Source: Cereibacter sphaeroides (GTDB lineage Bacteria > Pseudomonadota > Alphaproteobacteria > Rhodobacterales > Rhodobacteraceae). From it: a stretch of DNA of 64,000 nt. Made by a program: the position numbers and the translations under genes. Numbering within the stretch: the stretch's first letter is position 1; every line of letters starts with the position of its first letter. Below are positions 17,255 to 25,576 of this stretch, piece after piece. The stretch is taken from contig QFQS01000008.1 in the NCBI GenBank assembly GCA_003243455.1, positions 1 through 64,000 on the forward strand. The letters are read 5' to 3'. The notes below the pieces were generated by a model. It was not told where the DNA came from. It made no database searches and saw only the letters and a list, made by a program, of their open reading frames with translations.

Positions 17255-18924
17255 GGCTGCGTCTTTTGTAGGGCGTTCAGGTCTGCGGGATAGGGTGCCC
17301 CCTTGAACAAGCTGATGCGCACCCATTTATCGGACCTTGGATCAAAATGGCTGGCACCAAAGAAGGCCAACTTGCAGCGCAGCAAGTCGATGGGCAGCAT
17401 GTCAGCGGCTAGCAGATTGTCCTGAATCTCGGCATAGGGGGCGCGGGTCGATTGCTGAACGCGCCGCGCCATCTGGCGATGTTCGGGATGGGCCAGCAGG
17501 AAGCTGGCAAGGGGTTGATCACCCGGCCAATCTGCCAAGGCGTGGGCCAGATCGGCTGCCATCCGGCCCACGCCAAGTGGTTGTTCCAGTGCAGCACCGT
17601 CCTCGACAAAGCGTTCGCCGATCCGCGGCTCCAGCTTTTCTTCCGAGACGTACCAGAAACGGGCGATGTCTGCGGGTGCGGTATAGTCGTGGTCCAAGGC
17701 CCAGCCATAGCGGGCGGCCAGTCCGGCCCGAAAATCCGCGACCTTCACGCTGCCGTCCAGGGTGAAGGTCGCAGTCTCATCGGCGGCCATCGTCTCGGCC
17801 AGATCGTCGATGAGTGAGCCATGAGGCTCCAGAATGAGCGCCAGCAGCGCCTCTTGTCCCTCCAGCGACAGAGTGGCCTCGCCCCAAAGCCAAAGGCGGT
17901 TCCAGGGCCGTTCGCCTTGCGGAAAGCTTTCCAGTTCGTCGGCAATCAACGCCAGATCGCGGCGCAGGTCGGTCAGCTTTGCCAGTTGCACTGGGTGGTC
18001 CGAAGCCCAAGTCGCCGCATTGTCGTGTGCCGCTGTAAGCGCCGCGTGCAAGCCTGTCACAGCCTCAGGCGTGGCAGCGGTCCGGGCGCGCACGCGAGCC
18101 AGCGCCTCTTCCCGCGCCTGCATCCAGTTGTTCAAGAGAGTCGGGTGGCGCACCAGAAACGGTGCCATGCCAAGGCCGGTCGAATTGCCAACCCCAAGTC
18201 GTTTGCGCAAATCGGGATCCAGCCGAGCGGCTTTGGCACCGCCCTTGGACTGCGCCATGTGTTCGGCTAGATCGACGGTAAAGGCGCGGGTCAGCCAGAC
18301 TGACAGCATCTCGGCCCGGAACGGCCCATTCAGTTCAGGGCGATCCGCAATCACAGCGCGGTCCGCCGCGCCGAACTTGCCAGAGCCATAGACGGCCGTG
18401 GTGCGCATCAGATAGCCCACGGCGTCAATCTCGGCGACGTCGGGTTGCGCGCCTGCGGCCAGGCGGTCCACCACATGGGCAAACAGCCGGACCGAACGGT
18501 TGGCGCGGCTCAGCGACAGCTCGCGCGGCGAGATGCGCCCAGACTCTTGCAGCGGTACATTGGCGGCCAAACGGTCAAGGTCGGCGGCATCTGGCGTGCC
18601 GTCGAACAACGTAAAGGTCGCGTCCCAGGCAGTGGCAATCACCCGGTCCGACCGCATATGGTCGGGCAGATCATGGGCAAAGGCCACGAGGCTGTAGGTG
18701 CGCGTAGGCCCGATGGCACGGTAGACGGCGCGGCCCACGCCTTTGTCGTCGAGGTCCCATACTGGGCGGTCAAAATGCCAGCCCTCTGCTGTCATCCGGC
18801 GCAAAACCGCGCGCAGGAACGACAGCCGCGTCGGGTGCGCACTGCCCATGCGGGCCAACCGCATCACTTGCGATGCCGGGCGGCGATAGGCGGACAGGTC
18901 AGGGGTGGCGATTTGCGGGGTCAT
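17251..18924 (-). CDS. Uncharacterised 557-residue protein of the betaine operon
   Basis: I do not recognise this protein. It is soluble-looking, with no signal peptide or membrane helix, and largely alpha-helical by eye. Notable stretches are RLARMGSAHPTRLSFLRAVLRRM near the N-terminus, RANRSVRLFAHVVDRL, YGSGKFGAADR, SNTGLGMAPFLV-like GNSTGLGMAPFLVRHPTLLNNW near residue 250, and a C-terminal KWVRISLFKGAPYPADL. It overlaps the M19 dipeptidase gene and the DUF3726-like gene by 4 nt each, so all three are translationally coupled. This strict coupling suggests that the two unknowns act together, perhaps as a two-subunit enzyme on a pathway intermediate; that is inference. Confidence 0.75.
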   Translation of the reverse strand: MTPQIATPDLSAYRRPASQVMRLARMGSAHPTRLSFLRAVLRRMTAEGWHFDRPVWDLDDKGVGRAVYRAIGPTRTYSLVAFAHDLPDHMRSDRVIATAWDATFTLFDGTPDAADLDRLAANVPLQESGRISPRELSLSRANRSVRLFAHVVDRLAAGAQPDVAEIDAVGYLMRTTAVYGSGKFGAADRAVIADRPELNGPFRAEMLSVWLTRAFTVDLAEHMAQSKGGAKAARLDPDLRKRLGVGNSTGLGMAPFLVRHPTLLNNWMQAREEALARVRARTAATPEAVTGLHAALTAAHDNAATWASDHPVQLAKLTDLRRDLALIADELESFPQGERPWNRLWLWGEATLSLEGQEALLALILEPHGSLIDDLAETMAADETATFTLDGSVKVADFRAGLAARYGWALDHDYTAPADIARFWYVSEEKLEPRIGERFVEDGAALEQPLGVGRMAADLAHALADWPGDQPLASFLLAHPEHRQMARRVQQSTRAPYAEIQDNLLAADMLPIDLLRCKLAFFGASHFDPRSDKWVRISLFKGAPYPADLNALQKTQP

Positions 18925-19925
18925 TCTGCGGCCCTTTGCTGTTTTATTGCATCAGAGGTAAAGCTGCGCGCAAAGAAGTCTAGCCAGTTGCCGCCCATGA
19001 TCGCAGCCACTTCGGGGGCGGTCATGCCCACCTCTGCCAAACCGGCCTCAATCGCGCCAAAGTGTCGGTTGTCCTGAAACCAAGCGGGCATCGGCGGGAA
19101 GCCGGGGGCATCGGCGCTTCCCTCGCCGTAATCCACCGTCTTGGTCCAGCGGCCTGAACGCATCCATTCCACCACCTTGTCCGGCTGATCCTGACAAAGA
19201 TCTGTCCCGATCGCCAACGCGCTGATGCCGATCAGATCAGCCGTCCGCGCCACCATCTGGCAATAATCCTGCAATGTGCAGGTAGAGCCGCCCTTAAGGT
19301 GATGCGGATACAGGGAAAACCCGAAAATCCCGCCACTTGCCGCCAATGCTTTCAGCACCGAGTCCGATTTGTTGCGCAGGGCAGGGTGCCAGCTAAGGGG
19401 GTTGGCGTGGGTGATGGCGATGGGCCGGGCGGAGTGGTCGATGGCGTCAAGGGTGGATCGTTCGCCGGAATGGCTCATGTCCACCACCAGACCCACGCGG
19501 TTCATCTCTGTCACCACGGCGCGGCCCATGCGTGTCAGGCCGGAATCTTCGGCCTCATAACAGCCAGTCGCCAGCAGCGACTGGTTGTTGTAGGTCAGTT
19601 GCATGAAGCGCAGGCCAAGGGTGTGCAGCACTTCTACCAGACCGATGTCATCCTCGATGCAGCTGGGGTTTTGCGAGCCGAAAAAGATCGCAGTGCGGCC
19701 GGTGGCACGGGCAAGCGCCACATCTGCGGCAGTTCGGCCCTGAAAGATCAGAGTGGGGAAGCGTTCGAACCAGCGGTTCCAGGCTTCGATATTCAGCACG
19801 GTTTCGCGGAAGGTTTCGTGGTAGGTGATGGTGACATGCACCGCATCCACGCCGCCTTGGCGCAACTGCCGGAATATCTTTTCCGACCAGTTGGCGTATT
19901 GAAGACCGTCGATTCTGGGCGTCAT
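18921..19925 (-). CDS. M19 membrane-dipeptidase family protein with altered metal site
   Basis: The 334-residue protein (start MTPRIDGLQ at 19925, with 4-nt overlap to the ALDH gene) belongs to peptidase family M19. The bridging Glu is in PSCIEDD, the next His in VDMSHSG, another in ITHANPLS, and the Asp in IGTDLCQD. The first zinc-binding HxD of the canonical DGHND segment is replaced: here it reads DGLQYANW, so one metal half-site lacks its His/Asp pair. A mononuclear enzyme or a changed substrate is therefore likely. Homologues in betaine and proline catabolic clusters are known but, as far as I know, of unproven role. Confidence 0.8.
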   Translation of the reverse strand: MTPRIDGLQYANWSEKIFRQLRQGGVDAVHVTITYHETFRETVLNIEAWNRWFERFPTLIFQGRTAADVALARATGRTAIFFGSQNPSCIEDDIGLVEVLHTLGLRFMQLTYNNQSLLATGCYEAEDSGLTRMGRAVVTEMNRVGLVVDMSHSGERSTLDAIDHSARPIAITHANPLSWHPALRNKSDSVLKALAASGGIFGFSLYPHHLKGGSTCTLQDYCQMVARTADLIGISALAIGTDLCQDQPDKVVEWMRSGRWTKTVDYGEGSADAPGFPPMPAWFQDNRHFGAIEAGLAEVGMTAPEVAAIMGGNWLDFFARSFTSDAIKQQRAAE

Positions 19926-21379
19926 TCCGGCACTCCTGCCGCGACATAGGCGGTCTTTACGGTGGTGTAGAACTCCGAGGCATAAGACCCCTGTTCGCGG
20001 GGGCCATAGCTTGATGCGCCGCGCCCGCCGAAGGGCACGTGGTAATCGGTGCCTGCGGTAGGCAGGTTCACCATGATACAACCCGCCCGCATATTTGCGC
20101 GGAAATGGTTGGCGCGGGCAAGGTTGCGGGTCATGATGCCGGCGGTCAGGCCAAATTCGCTGTCATTGGCGGTGGCAAGCGCCTCGGCATAGCTGTCCAC
20201 CTTGATCACGCAAGTGATGGGGGCGAACATCTCTTCGCGGTTGATGCGCATATTATTGCGGGTTCCAGCGAAGACGGCGGGGGCCATGAAATAGCCCTCG
20301 GTGCCGCGGTCCAGCCTGGTGCCACCGCAGAGGAGCTCGGCCCCCTCGGCGCAACCGATCTGCACATAGTCTAGGTTCTGCGCCAGTTGCCCTGCGCTGA
20401 CCACCGGGCCGATCTGCATCCCCTCGGTCAATGCGTGGCCGACTTTGAAAGCCTTGGCGGCAACCACCAGCTTTTCGACAAAGGCGTCATGGATGGACGC
20501 ATGAACGATCAACCGCGAGGCCGCCGTGCATTTCTGACCGGTTCCGCCAAAGGCAGCACCAGCGGCATGGGTAACAGCCAAATCAAGGTCGGCGTCGTCC
20601 ATGACCAGCATCGGGTTTTTCGAGCCCATCTCCATCTGAACCTTGGTCATGTTCTGGATGGCAGCCATTGCAATCCCGCGTCCGACGGGAACTGATCCGG
20701 TAAAGCTGATCGCATCAATCCCCCGGTGTTCGACCAGTTTCTGCCCGACATCGCGGCCCGGACCGGCCACGAGGTTGAAGAGGCCCGGCGGAATGTCCTG
20801 CCGCGTGATAATCTCGGTCAGCGCCACCGCACTGGCGGGGGTCAGGTTGGCGGGTTTCCAAACCACGGCATTGCCATAGGCCAGCGCAGGAGCGATCTTC
20901 CACGCAGGCGTTGCCACGGGGAAGTTCCACGGGCTGATGATGGCCACCACGCCCACCGCCTCACGGCGTACGTCGATCTCAATGCCGGGACGCACGCTTT
21001 GGGCGTGGTCACCGATCACCCGCAGAGCTTCGGCGGCGTAGTAGGTGAAGAATTGGCCGGCGCGGTAAACCTCGCCCTTGCCCTCGGCCAGGGTCTTGCC
21101 TTCCTCGCGGGCTAGAAGGCTGCCGATTTCAGCGGCGCGGGCCATCAGTTCGGTGCCGATCGCCATCAGCACGTCGTGACGCTTTTGAATGCCAGCAGCC
21201 CACCAGATTGGCTGTGCGGCACGGGCGGCGGCAACGGCTTCGTCCAGTTGCGAGGCGCTGGCTTGGGCGTAGTGGCCGATCACATCGGTCAGGTCCGAGG
21301 GGTTGACGTTCGGCAGCGTCTCAGCCCCGTCTTGCCAGTGGCCTGCGATGTAGTTGCGGGTTTCAAGCGTCATGGTCAT
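19922..21379 (-). CDS. NAD(P)-dependent aldehyde dehydrogenase, alpha-ketoglutarate-semialdehyde dehydrogenase-like
   Basis: A complete 485-residue aldehyde dehydrogenase: SPWNFP carries the catalytic Asn, GSVPVGRG the cofactor loop, MEMGSKNP the general-base Glu, and GQKCTAASR the nucleophilic Cys near residue 282. The overall pattern, including GYFMAPAVF and GGRGASSYGPREQG, resembles 2,5-dioxovalerate (alpha-ketoglutarate semialdehyde) dehydrogenases, which complete hydroxyproline and related degradation. AAGGAAG precedes the ATG. It lies between the ABC transporter and dipeptidase genes. It may cover for the truncated dehydrogenase at 65-541, though the two are different family members. 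Confidence 0.85.
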   Translation of the reverse strand: MTMTLETRNYIAGHWQDGAETLPNVNPSDLTDVIGHYAQASASQLDEAVAAARAAQPIWWAAGIQKRHDVLMAIGTELMARAAEIGSLLAREEGKTLAEGKGEVYRAGQFFTYYAAEALRVIGDHAQSVRPGIEIDVRREAVGVVAIISPWNFPVATPAWKIAPALAYGNAVVWKPANLTPASAVALTEIITRQDIPPGLFNLVAGPGRDVGQKLVEHRGIDAISFTGSVPVGRGIAMAAIQNMTKVQMEMGSKNPMLVMDDADLDLAVTHAAGAAFGGTGQKCTAASRLIVHASIHDAFVEKLVVAAKAFKVGHALTEGMQIGPVVSAGQLAQNLDYVQIGCAEGAELLCGGTRLDRGTEGYFMAPAVFAGTRNNMRINREEMFAPITCVIKVDSYAEALATANDSEFGLTAGIMTRNLARANHFRANMRAGCIMVNLPTAGTDYHVPFGGRGASSYGPREQGSYASEFYTTVKTAYVAAGVPE

Positions 21380-21394
21380 GTCTTCCTTGGGGCC

Positions 21395-22411
21395 TCAGGT
21401 CCGTGCCAGTGCGTCAAACACCCGTTGTCGGGTGAGAACACCTGCAAGATCGCCATTGGCGTGTCGCACTGTAATCGGCGCATCGCTGGAGGCCAGCGCA
21501 CCATAGGCGGACTCAATCGTTTGGTCAGTGGTGAGGACGGTATCGCCCACCCCTTGGCCCGGCGCTGCCAGATCGCCACAGGTGACGATCCGCGCCCGGT
21601 TCACGTCGCGCACAAAGCGGGCGACGTAGTCGTCGGCGGGGGCCACTAGAATCTCGGGTCCAGTGCCGACCTGCCGTAAGAGACCGTCTTTCAGGATGGC
21701 GATGTGGTCGCCGATCAGCAACGCCTCATCCAGGTCATGGGTGATGAAGACGATGGTCTTGTGCAACCGGGCCTGAATGTCGCGCAGTTGCAGCTGCATG
21801 TCATGACGGATCAGCGGGTCGAGTGCGGAAAACGCCTCGTCCATCAGCAAGATTTCGGCATCGGTCGCCAAGGCTCGTGCCAGACCGACGCGCTGCTGCA
21901 TGCCGCCCGAAAGCTGGCCCGGATAGTGGTGCTCGAACCCCGCCAGCCCTACGAGCGTGATCTGCTCGGCCCCTTTGGACTGCGCCTGCGCCTTGGGCAT
22001 ACCGTCGATGATCGGCCCGTAGATGACGTTTTCCATCACTGTTTTATGCGGCAGAAGGGCAAAGCGTTGAAACACCATCGAGATTTTCTTGCGGCGGAAT
22101 GCGCGCAAGTCAGCCTCGTTCAGGCTCAGCACATCGACATCATCCACCAGAATGCGGCCGGCGGTGGGTTCAATCAGGCGGTTGAAGTGACGGATGAGGG
22201 TGGATTTGCCCGAGCCCGACAGGCCCATGATCACAAAGGTCTCACCGGCACGGATGTTCAGGTTGATGTCGTGGAGGCCGAGGATATTCCCGGTCTGGGC
22301 CAAAAGGTCGGTCTTGGACATTCCGGCGTTGACCTTGGCCAGTGCGGCCTTCGGATCGGGGCCGAAGATTTTAGACACATCCTCAACACGGATTTTGAAC
22401 GGGTTTGCCAT
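21395..22411 (-). CDS. Betaine/proline ABC transporter ATP-binding protein, ProV type
   Basis: The 338-residue protein has Walker A GLSGSGKST (about residues 59-67), signature LSGGMQQRVG, Walker B ILLMDEAFSALDP and the switch His in FITHDLDEA. The N-terminal VEDVSKIFG and a C-terminal tail with CBS-like elements (after residue 270) are typical of ProV/OpuAA, where the CBS region senses ionic strength or ligands. It energises uptake with the permease and binding protein encoded directly upstream. Confidence 0.92.
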   Translation of the reverse strand: MANPFKIRVEDVSKIFGPDPKAALAKVNAGMSKTDLLAQTGNILGLHDINLNIRAGETFVIMGLSGSGKSTLIRHFNRLIEPTAGRILVDDVDVLSLNEADLRAFRRKKISMVFQRFALLPHKTVMENVIYGPIIDGMPKAQAQSKGAEQITLVGLAGFEHHYPGQLSGGMQQRVGLARALATDAEILLMDEAFSALDPLIRHDMQLQLRDIQARLHKTIVFITHDLDEALLIGDHIAILKDGLLRQVGTGPEILVAPADDYVARFVRDVNRARIVTCGDLAAPGQGVGDTVLTTDQTIESAYGALASSDAPITVRHANGDLAGVLTRQRVFDALART

Positions 22412-22414
22412 GGC

Positions 22415-23287
22415 TCAGTGCTCCAGCTTCAGGGAGGACTGCATCCGCTTGCCGTAAGACTGCGCAATCCGGTCAAAGATGATCGCCAGCAGAACGATGC
22501 CAAGCCCGGCCATCAGACCACTGCTGATCTGCAGCCGCTGGATGCCTTGCAAGACCTGATAGCCAAGGCCTCCGGCCCCGATCATCGAGGCGATGACGAC
22601 CATCGACAGTGCCATCATCGTGGTCTGGTTGATGCCCGCCAGAATGGTCGGTAGGGCCAGCGGTATCTGGACGGTGAACAGGATTTGGCCAGAGGAGGCG
22701 CCAAAGGCCCGCGTCGCCTCGACAATTTCCGCGTCCACGCCCCGGATGCCAAGGTTGGTCAGGCGGATCACCGGCGGGATGGCAAAGACGATGGTTGCCA
22801 GCAGGGCAGGTATCTTGCCGGGCCCGAACAGCATGACAAAGGGGATTAGGTAGACGAAAATCGGCATGGTCTGCATCACGTCCAGCACCGGCAAAGTGAT
22901 CGACTGCATGCGCTTCGAGCGTGACATGGCCACGCCAATCGGCAGGCCTATGACAACGGCCAGCAACGTCGCCACCACCATCAGCGCGATGGTCGCCATC
23001 GCCGCTTCCCACACGCCGATCAGACCGATGCAAAAAGTCATTGCGGCTACTGTCAGGGCCACCGTCCAGCGGCGCGAGGCGGCATAGGCGAGAGCAGTCA
23101 GCGCCAGCAAAACCGCCCACCAAGGCAACCATTGCAAGAGTTTCTCCATCGCCAGCAGCAGCTTGAGGACGGGCAGAAAGATCGCCTCGAGCATCTGGCC
23201 ATAGTCGGCCACGATCTGGTTGAAGCCGGTATCTATCGTGCGGCCAAAGGCGCGGACATCGAACAGTTCAGGAAAGCCTTCGGCCAC
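22415..23287 (-). CDS. Betaine/proline ABC transporter permease, ProW type
   Basis: The 290-residue inner-membrane permease starts at GTG 23287, preceded by a strong GGAGG at 6 nt; longer readings to 23425 lack coding character. It has several transmembrane helices and the ABC permease EAA loop (VEATRAFGASSGQILFTVQIPLALP), followed by MMALSMVVIASMIGAGGLG, typical of ProW/OpuAB. It lies 3 nt upstream of the ATPase gene. Confidence 0.91.
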   Translation of the reverse strand: MAEGFPELFDVRAFGRTIDTGFNQIVADYGQMLEAIFLPVLKLLLAMEKLLQWLPWWAVLLALTALAYAASRRWTVALTVAAMTFCIGLIGVWEAAMATIALMVVATLLAVVIGLPIGVAMSRSKRMQSITLPVLDVMQTMPIFVYLIPFVMLFGPGKIPALLATIVFAIPPVIRLTNLGIRGVDAEIVEATRAFGASSGQILFTVQIPLALPTILAGINQTTMMALSMVVIASMIGAGGLGYQVLQGIQRLQISSGLMAGLGIVLLAIIFDRIAQSYGKRMQSSLKLEH

Positions 23288-23360
23288 GGTGATTCCTCCG
23301 GTTGCGGGAAAGGGAAGGGGCAGGCAATGTCTTACACTGCCCCTAAACTGTCGCGTCGGA

Positions 23361-24365
23361 TCAGAGCGACGCGCGCACTTTGTCGGCCACGTCGGCAGGA
23401 ACCCATTGGGTCCAGATCGCCTCATAGTTCTTCAGGAAGTAGGTTGCGACTTCTTCGGTGGTTGCACCGTTGTCGTCACCCCAGGCAAGAACCGCGCTGA
23501 TGTCATCGTTCGGCACCTGCATCTTGGACAGGAACTCGGCTACATCTGGCGCACGCGTTTTGAGCGAAGTCACAACAGCGACAGCAACTTCAGCGGTCGC
23601 CCATCCGCTAACTTTGGGGTCAGCACAGTTCATATCGATAAGGCACTTGTAGTTTTCGGCGTCAAACGGCGGAGTTGCCATCAGAACCATGTTGTACTTG
23701 CCAATCACATCGGTCGGACCCCAGTAGTAGCCAAGGAAGGGCTCCTTGCGCGAAACCGCCTTGGCAATCGAAGCTTTCAGCGTTTCGCCCGAGCCAGAGG
23801 GGAACATCTCGAACGTCTCGGCCAGACCGAGAGCCTTGTACAGGTTGTTGGTGATCGGCTCGCATCCCCAGCCGGGCGGGCAGGCGTAGATGCGGCCCTT
23901 TTCGGGATTGGACGGATCAGCGAAGACCTGCCAATTGGCTTTCAGATCCTCGATTGTCTTGATCTCGGGATGGGCGTCGGCGATGTAATCCGGAATCCAC
24001 CAGCCCTCTTCGCCGCCTGAGGCAAAGATGTCCGACGCCTTGTAAACATTGCCCTTGGCCTGCATCTCGTCCCAGATCGACTGCGCAGTGGACACCCACA
24101 GTTCGGGCGCCACATCGGGCTGGTCCTTGGTCAACATCGAGGTTGCTGTGGGCACCGTATCGCCCGGGATCAGCTGCGCGTCACACCCATAACCCGAAGC
24201 CATGATCTTTTGCGCGACATGGGCGAGGGTGCCAGCCGACAGCCAGGTCATCTCGGCAATTGTCACAGTGCCCGCCGTGCCGCAATCGGCGGCTTGCGCT
24301 GAAGTGGAGGCAAGGCTCATCGCGGCAAGCAGCGCCGCACCGGTCAGTTTCAATGTGGTTTTCAT
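23361..24365 (-). CDS. Betaine/proline ABC transporter substrate-binding protein, ProX type
   Basis: The 334-residue protein starts at 24365 after GGGGAG and has a classical signal peptide (KTTLKLTGAALLAAMSLASTSAQA) cut before ADCGT. The mature protein follows the ProX/OpuAC fold: TVTIAEMTWLSAG, WVSTAQSIWDEM, WWIPDYI and YYWGPTDVIGKY provide Trp and Tyr residues that form aromatic boxes for quaternary ammonium groups in this family. It should deliver a betaine to the ProW/ProV pore. A 73-nt gap separates it from the permease gene. The leader region carries a regulatory-looking inverted repeat at 24463-24481. Confidence 0.92.
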   Translation of the reverse strand: MKTTLKLTGAALLAAMSLASTSAQAADCGTAGTVTIAEMTWLSAGTLAHVAQKIMASGYGCDAQLIPGDTVPTATSMLTKDQPDVAPELWVSTAQSIWDEMQAKGNVYKASDIFASGGEEGWWIPDYIADAHPEIKTIEDLKANWQVFADPSNPEKGRIYACPPGWGCEPITNNLYKALGLAETFEMFPSGSGETLKASIAKAVSRKEPFLGYYWGPTDVIGKYNMVLMATPPFDAENYKCLIDMNCADPKVSGWATAEVAVAVVTSLKTRAPDVAEFLSKMQVPNDDISAVLAWGDDNGATTEEVATYFLKNYEAIWTQWVPADVADKVRASL

Positions 24366-24462
24366 TCTGGCTCCCCGTTTGATTGATTCGCCCTGGTGGC
24401 AAGGCGCTGCCGTAAAGCTAGGCGGCGAAGGTACTTCAATCAAACGAGTATAAATCAACTGA

Positions 24463-24481
24463 ACTTCAGAAAACCTGAAGT
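24463..24481. promoter_or_regulatory. Inverted repeat ACTTCAG-N5-CTGAAGT, putative LysR-type operator before proX
   Basis: A perfect 7-bp inverted repeat with a 5-nt spacer, about 98 bp upstream of proX. Its core TTCAGAA-N4-TGAAG reappears at 25554-25570 in the lysR/ldh divergent region, which suggests one regulator binds both. It also overlaps the stop codon of the upstream gene, so a weak terminator hairpin is the alternative. Confidence 0.5.
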
Positions 24482-25479
24482 CAGGCCGCGATGCGCGCCA
24501 GCAATGCGGCATCCACCAAGACGCCCTCGGCTTCAATGCGCATGCGGTTGGCCTTGCGCCGAGACCCCGGCAAGCGCGCGCCGGGTTGATCCGTGATAGA
24601 CCCAGCTAGCTGCCGCAAGCTTTGGTCAAAGACCGCCCCGGAAAACCCAGCCGGGTCCAGCGCGATGAAACATTGCCCGGTACCGGGCGGCCCGCCCGCC
24701 GTGCCCGAAAACGGGCTGGCATCCTGGCTGAGATTGGCGCCAGACAAGGCTGCGGCCAGAATTTCCACCATCAGGCCCAGACCAAAGCCCTTTTGCCCAC
24801 CGTTCGGCAGCATCGACCCTCGCAAGGCCTCTTCTGCGACCGTGGTGGGCCTGCCTTCGGCATCAAGCGCCCAGTTCGGCTCGATCGGTTCGCCTTTGCG
24901 GGCGCGCAGAAGGATTTCGGACTTGGCAATGATGCTGGCCGATTGGTCGATCACCAAGAGCGCGCCGCCCGCTCCATCTGGCACCGCAATGGCGAAGGGA
25001 TTGGTGCCGATAACTGGAACCTTGCCGCCCATGGGCGCGATGGAGGCGGGCGCATGGGTGAAACACAGACCAATCAGGCCTGCTTCTGCCAACCGCTCGG
25101 CATGGTGGCCCAGCACGCCGCAATTGTAGGACCGATGCAAGGTCAGCGCTGCAATCCCGCAGACCCGCGCCGCATCGGTAAAGGCCTCCCAACCGGCATC
25201 AATCGCGGTATGGGCAAAGCCATTGCCGGCATCGACGCGGATGCTGCCTGGCTTGGGATGCGAGACGATGGGCTCCACCAGACCCAGAACCTTGCCGCAG
25301 CGCAGATGTTCGGCATAAATCGGCAGGTACAATAAGCCATGACTGCGGATGCCGTCGCGTTCGGCCAACCGGATGGACCGGGCAACCGCAGAGGCCGCTG
25401 CAGCGGAAGCACCTGCCGCCAGCAATACTTGGGCCGCCAGCGCCTCGACCTCATCCAAACTGAACTGTTTTCCGGTCAT
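24481..25479 (-). CDS. Ldh/DpkA-family NAD(P)H oxidoreductase, putative delta1-pyrroline-2-carboxylate reductase
   Basis: The 332-residue protein (start MTGKQF at 25479) belongs to the malate/L-lactate dehydrogenase-like family, distinct from classical Rossmann dehydrogenases. Signatures are ERDGIRSHGLLYLP with the catalytic His, HSYNCGVLGHH-type RSYNCGVLGHHAER, FTHAPASIAPMGGK, IGTNPFAIAVP and GGQKGFGLGLMVEIL. DpkA members reduce cyclic imines such as delta1-pyrroline-2-carboxylate, products expected from proline-type or hydroxyproline-type catabolism. It opens the leftward operon and is divergent from the LysR gene, so it is probably regulated by it. Confidence 0.85.
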   Translation of the reverse strand: MTGKQFSLDEVEALAAQVLLAAGASAAAASAVARSIRLAERDGIRSHGLLYLPIYAEHLRCGKVLGLVEPIVSHPKPGSIRVDAGNGFAHTAIDAGWEAFTDAARVCGIAALTLHRSYNCGVLGHHAERLAEAGLIGLCFTHAPASIAPMGGKVPVIGTNPFAIAVPDGAGGALLVIDQSASIIAKSEILLRARKGEPIEPNWALDAEGRPTTVAEEALRGSMLPNGGQKGFGLGLMVEILAAALSGANLSQDASPFSGTAGGPPGTGQCFIALDPAGFSGAVFDQSLRQLAGSITDQPGARLPGSRRKANRMRIEAEGVLVDAALLARIAA

Positions 25480-25553
25480 GACGCGCTCCAGATGCTGCCC
25501 CTGGCAGTTAGCCATTTGACCCGCTTCAGCCAAACGACTATTCTTGGACTCTG

Positions 25554-25570
25554 TTTCAGAATTATTGAAG
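25554..25570. promoter_or_regulatory. Imperfect inverted repeat matching the proX-upstream site
   Basis: TTTCAGAATTATTGAAG lies 6 nt before the lysR start and 84 nt upstream of the Ldh start. TTCA and TGAA form symmetrical ends, and it shares TTCAGAA-N4-TGAAG with the site at 24463-24481. It fits a LysR-type autoregulatory site covering the lysR translation start. Confidence 0.5.
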
Positions 25571-25576
25571 TCCGCT

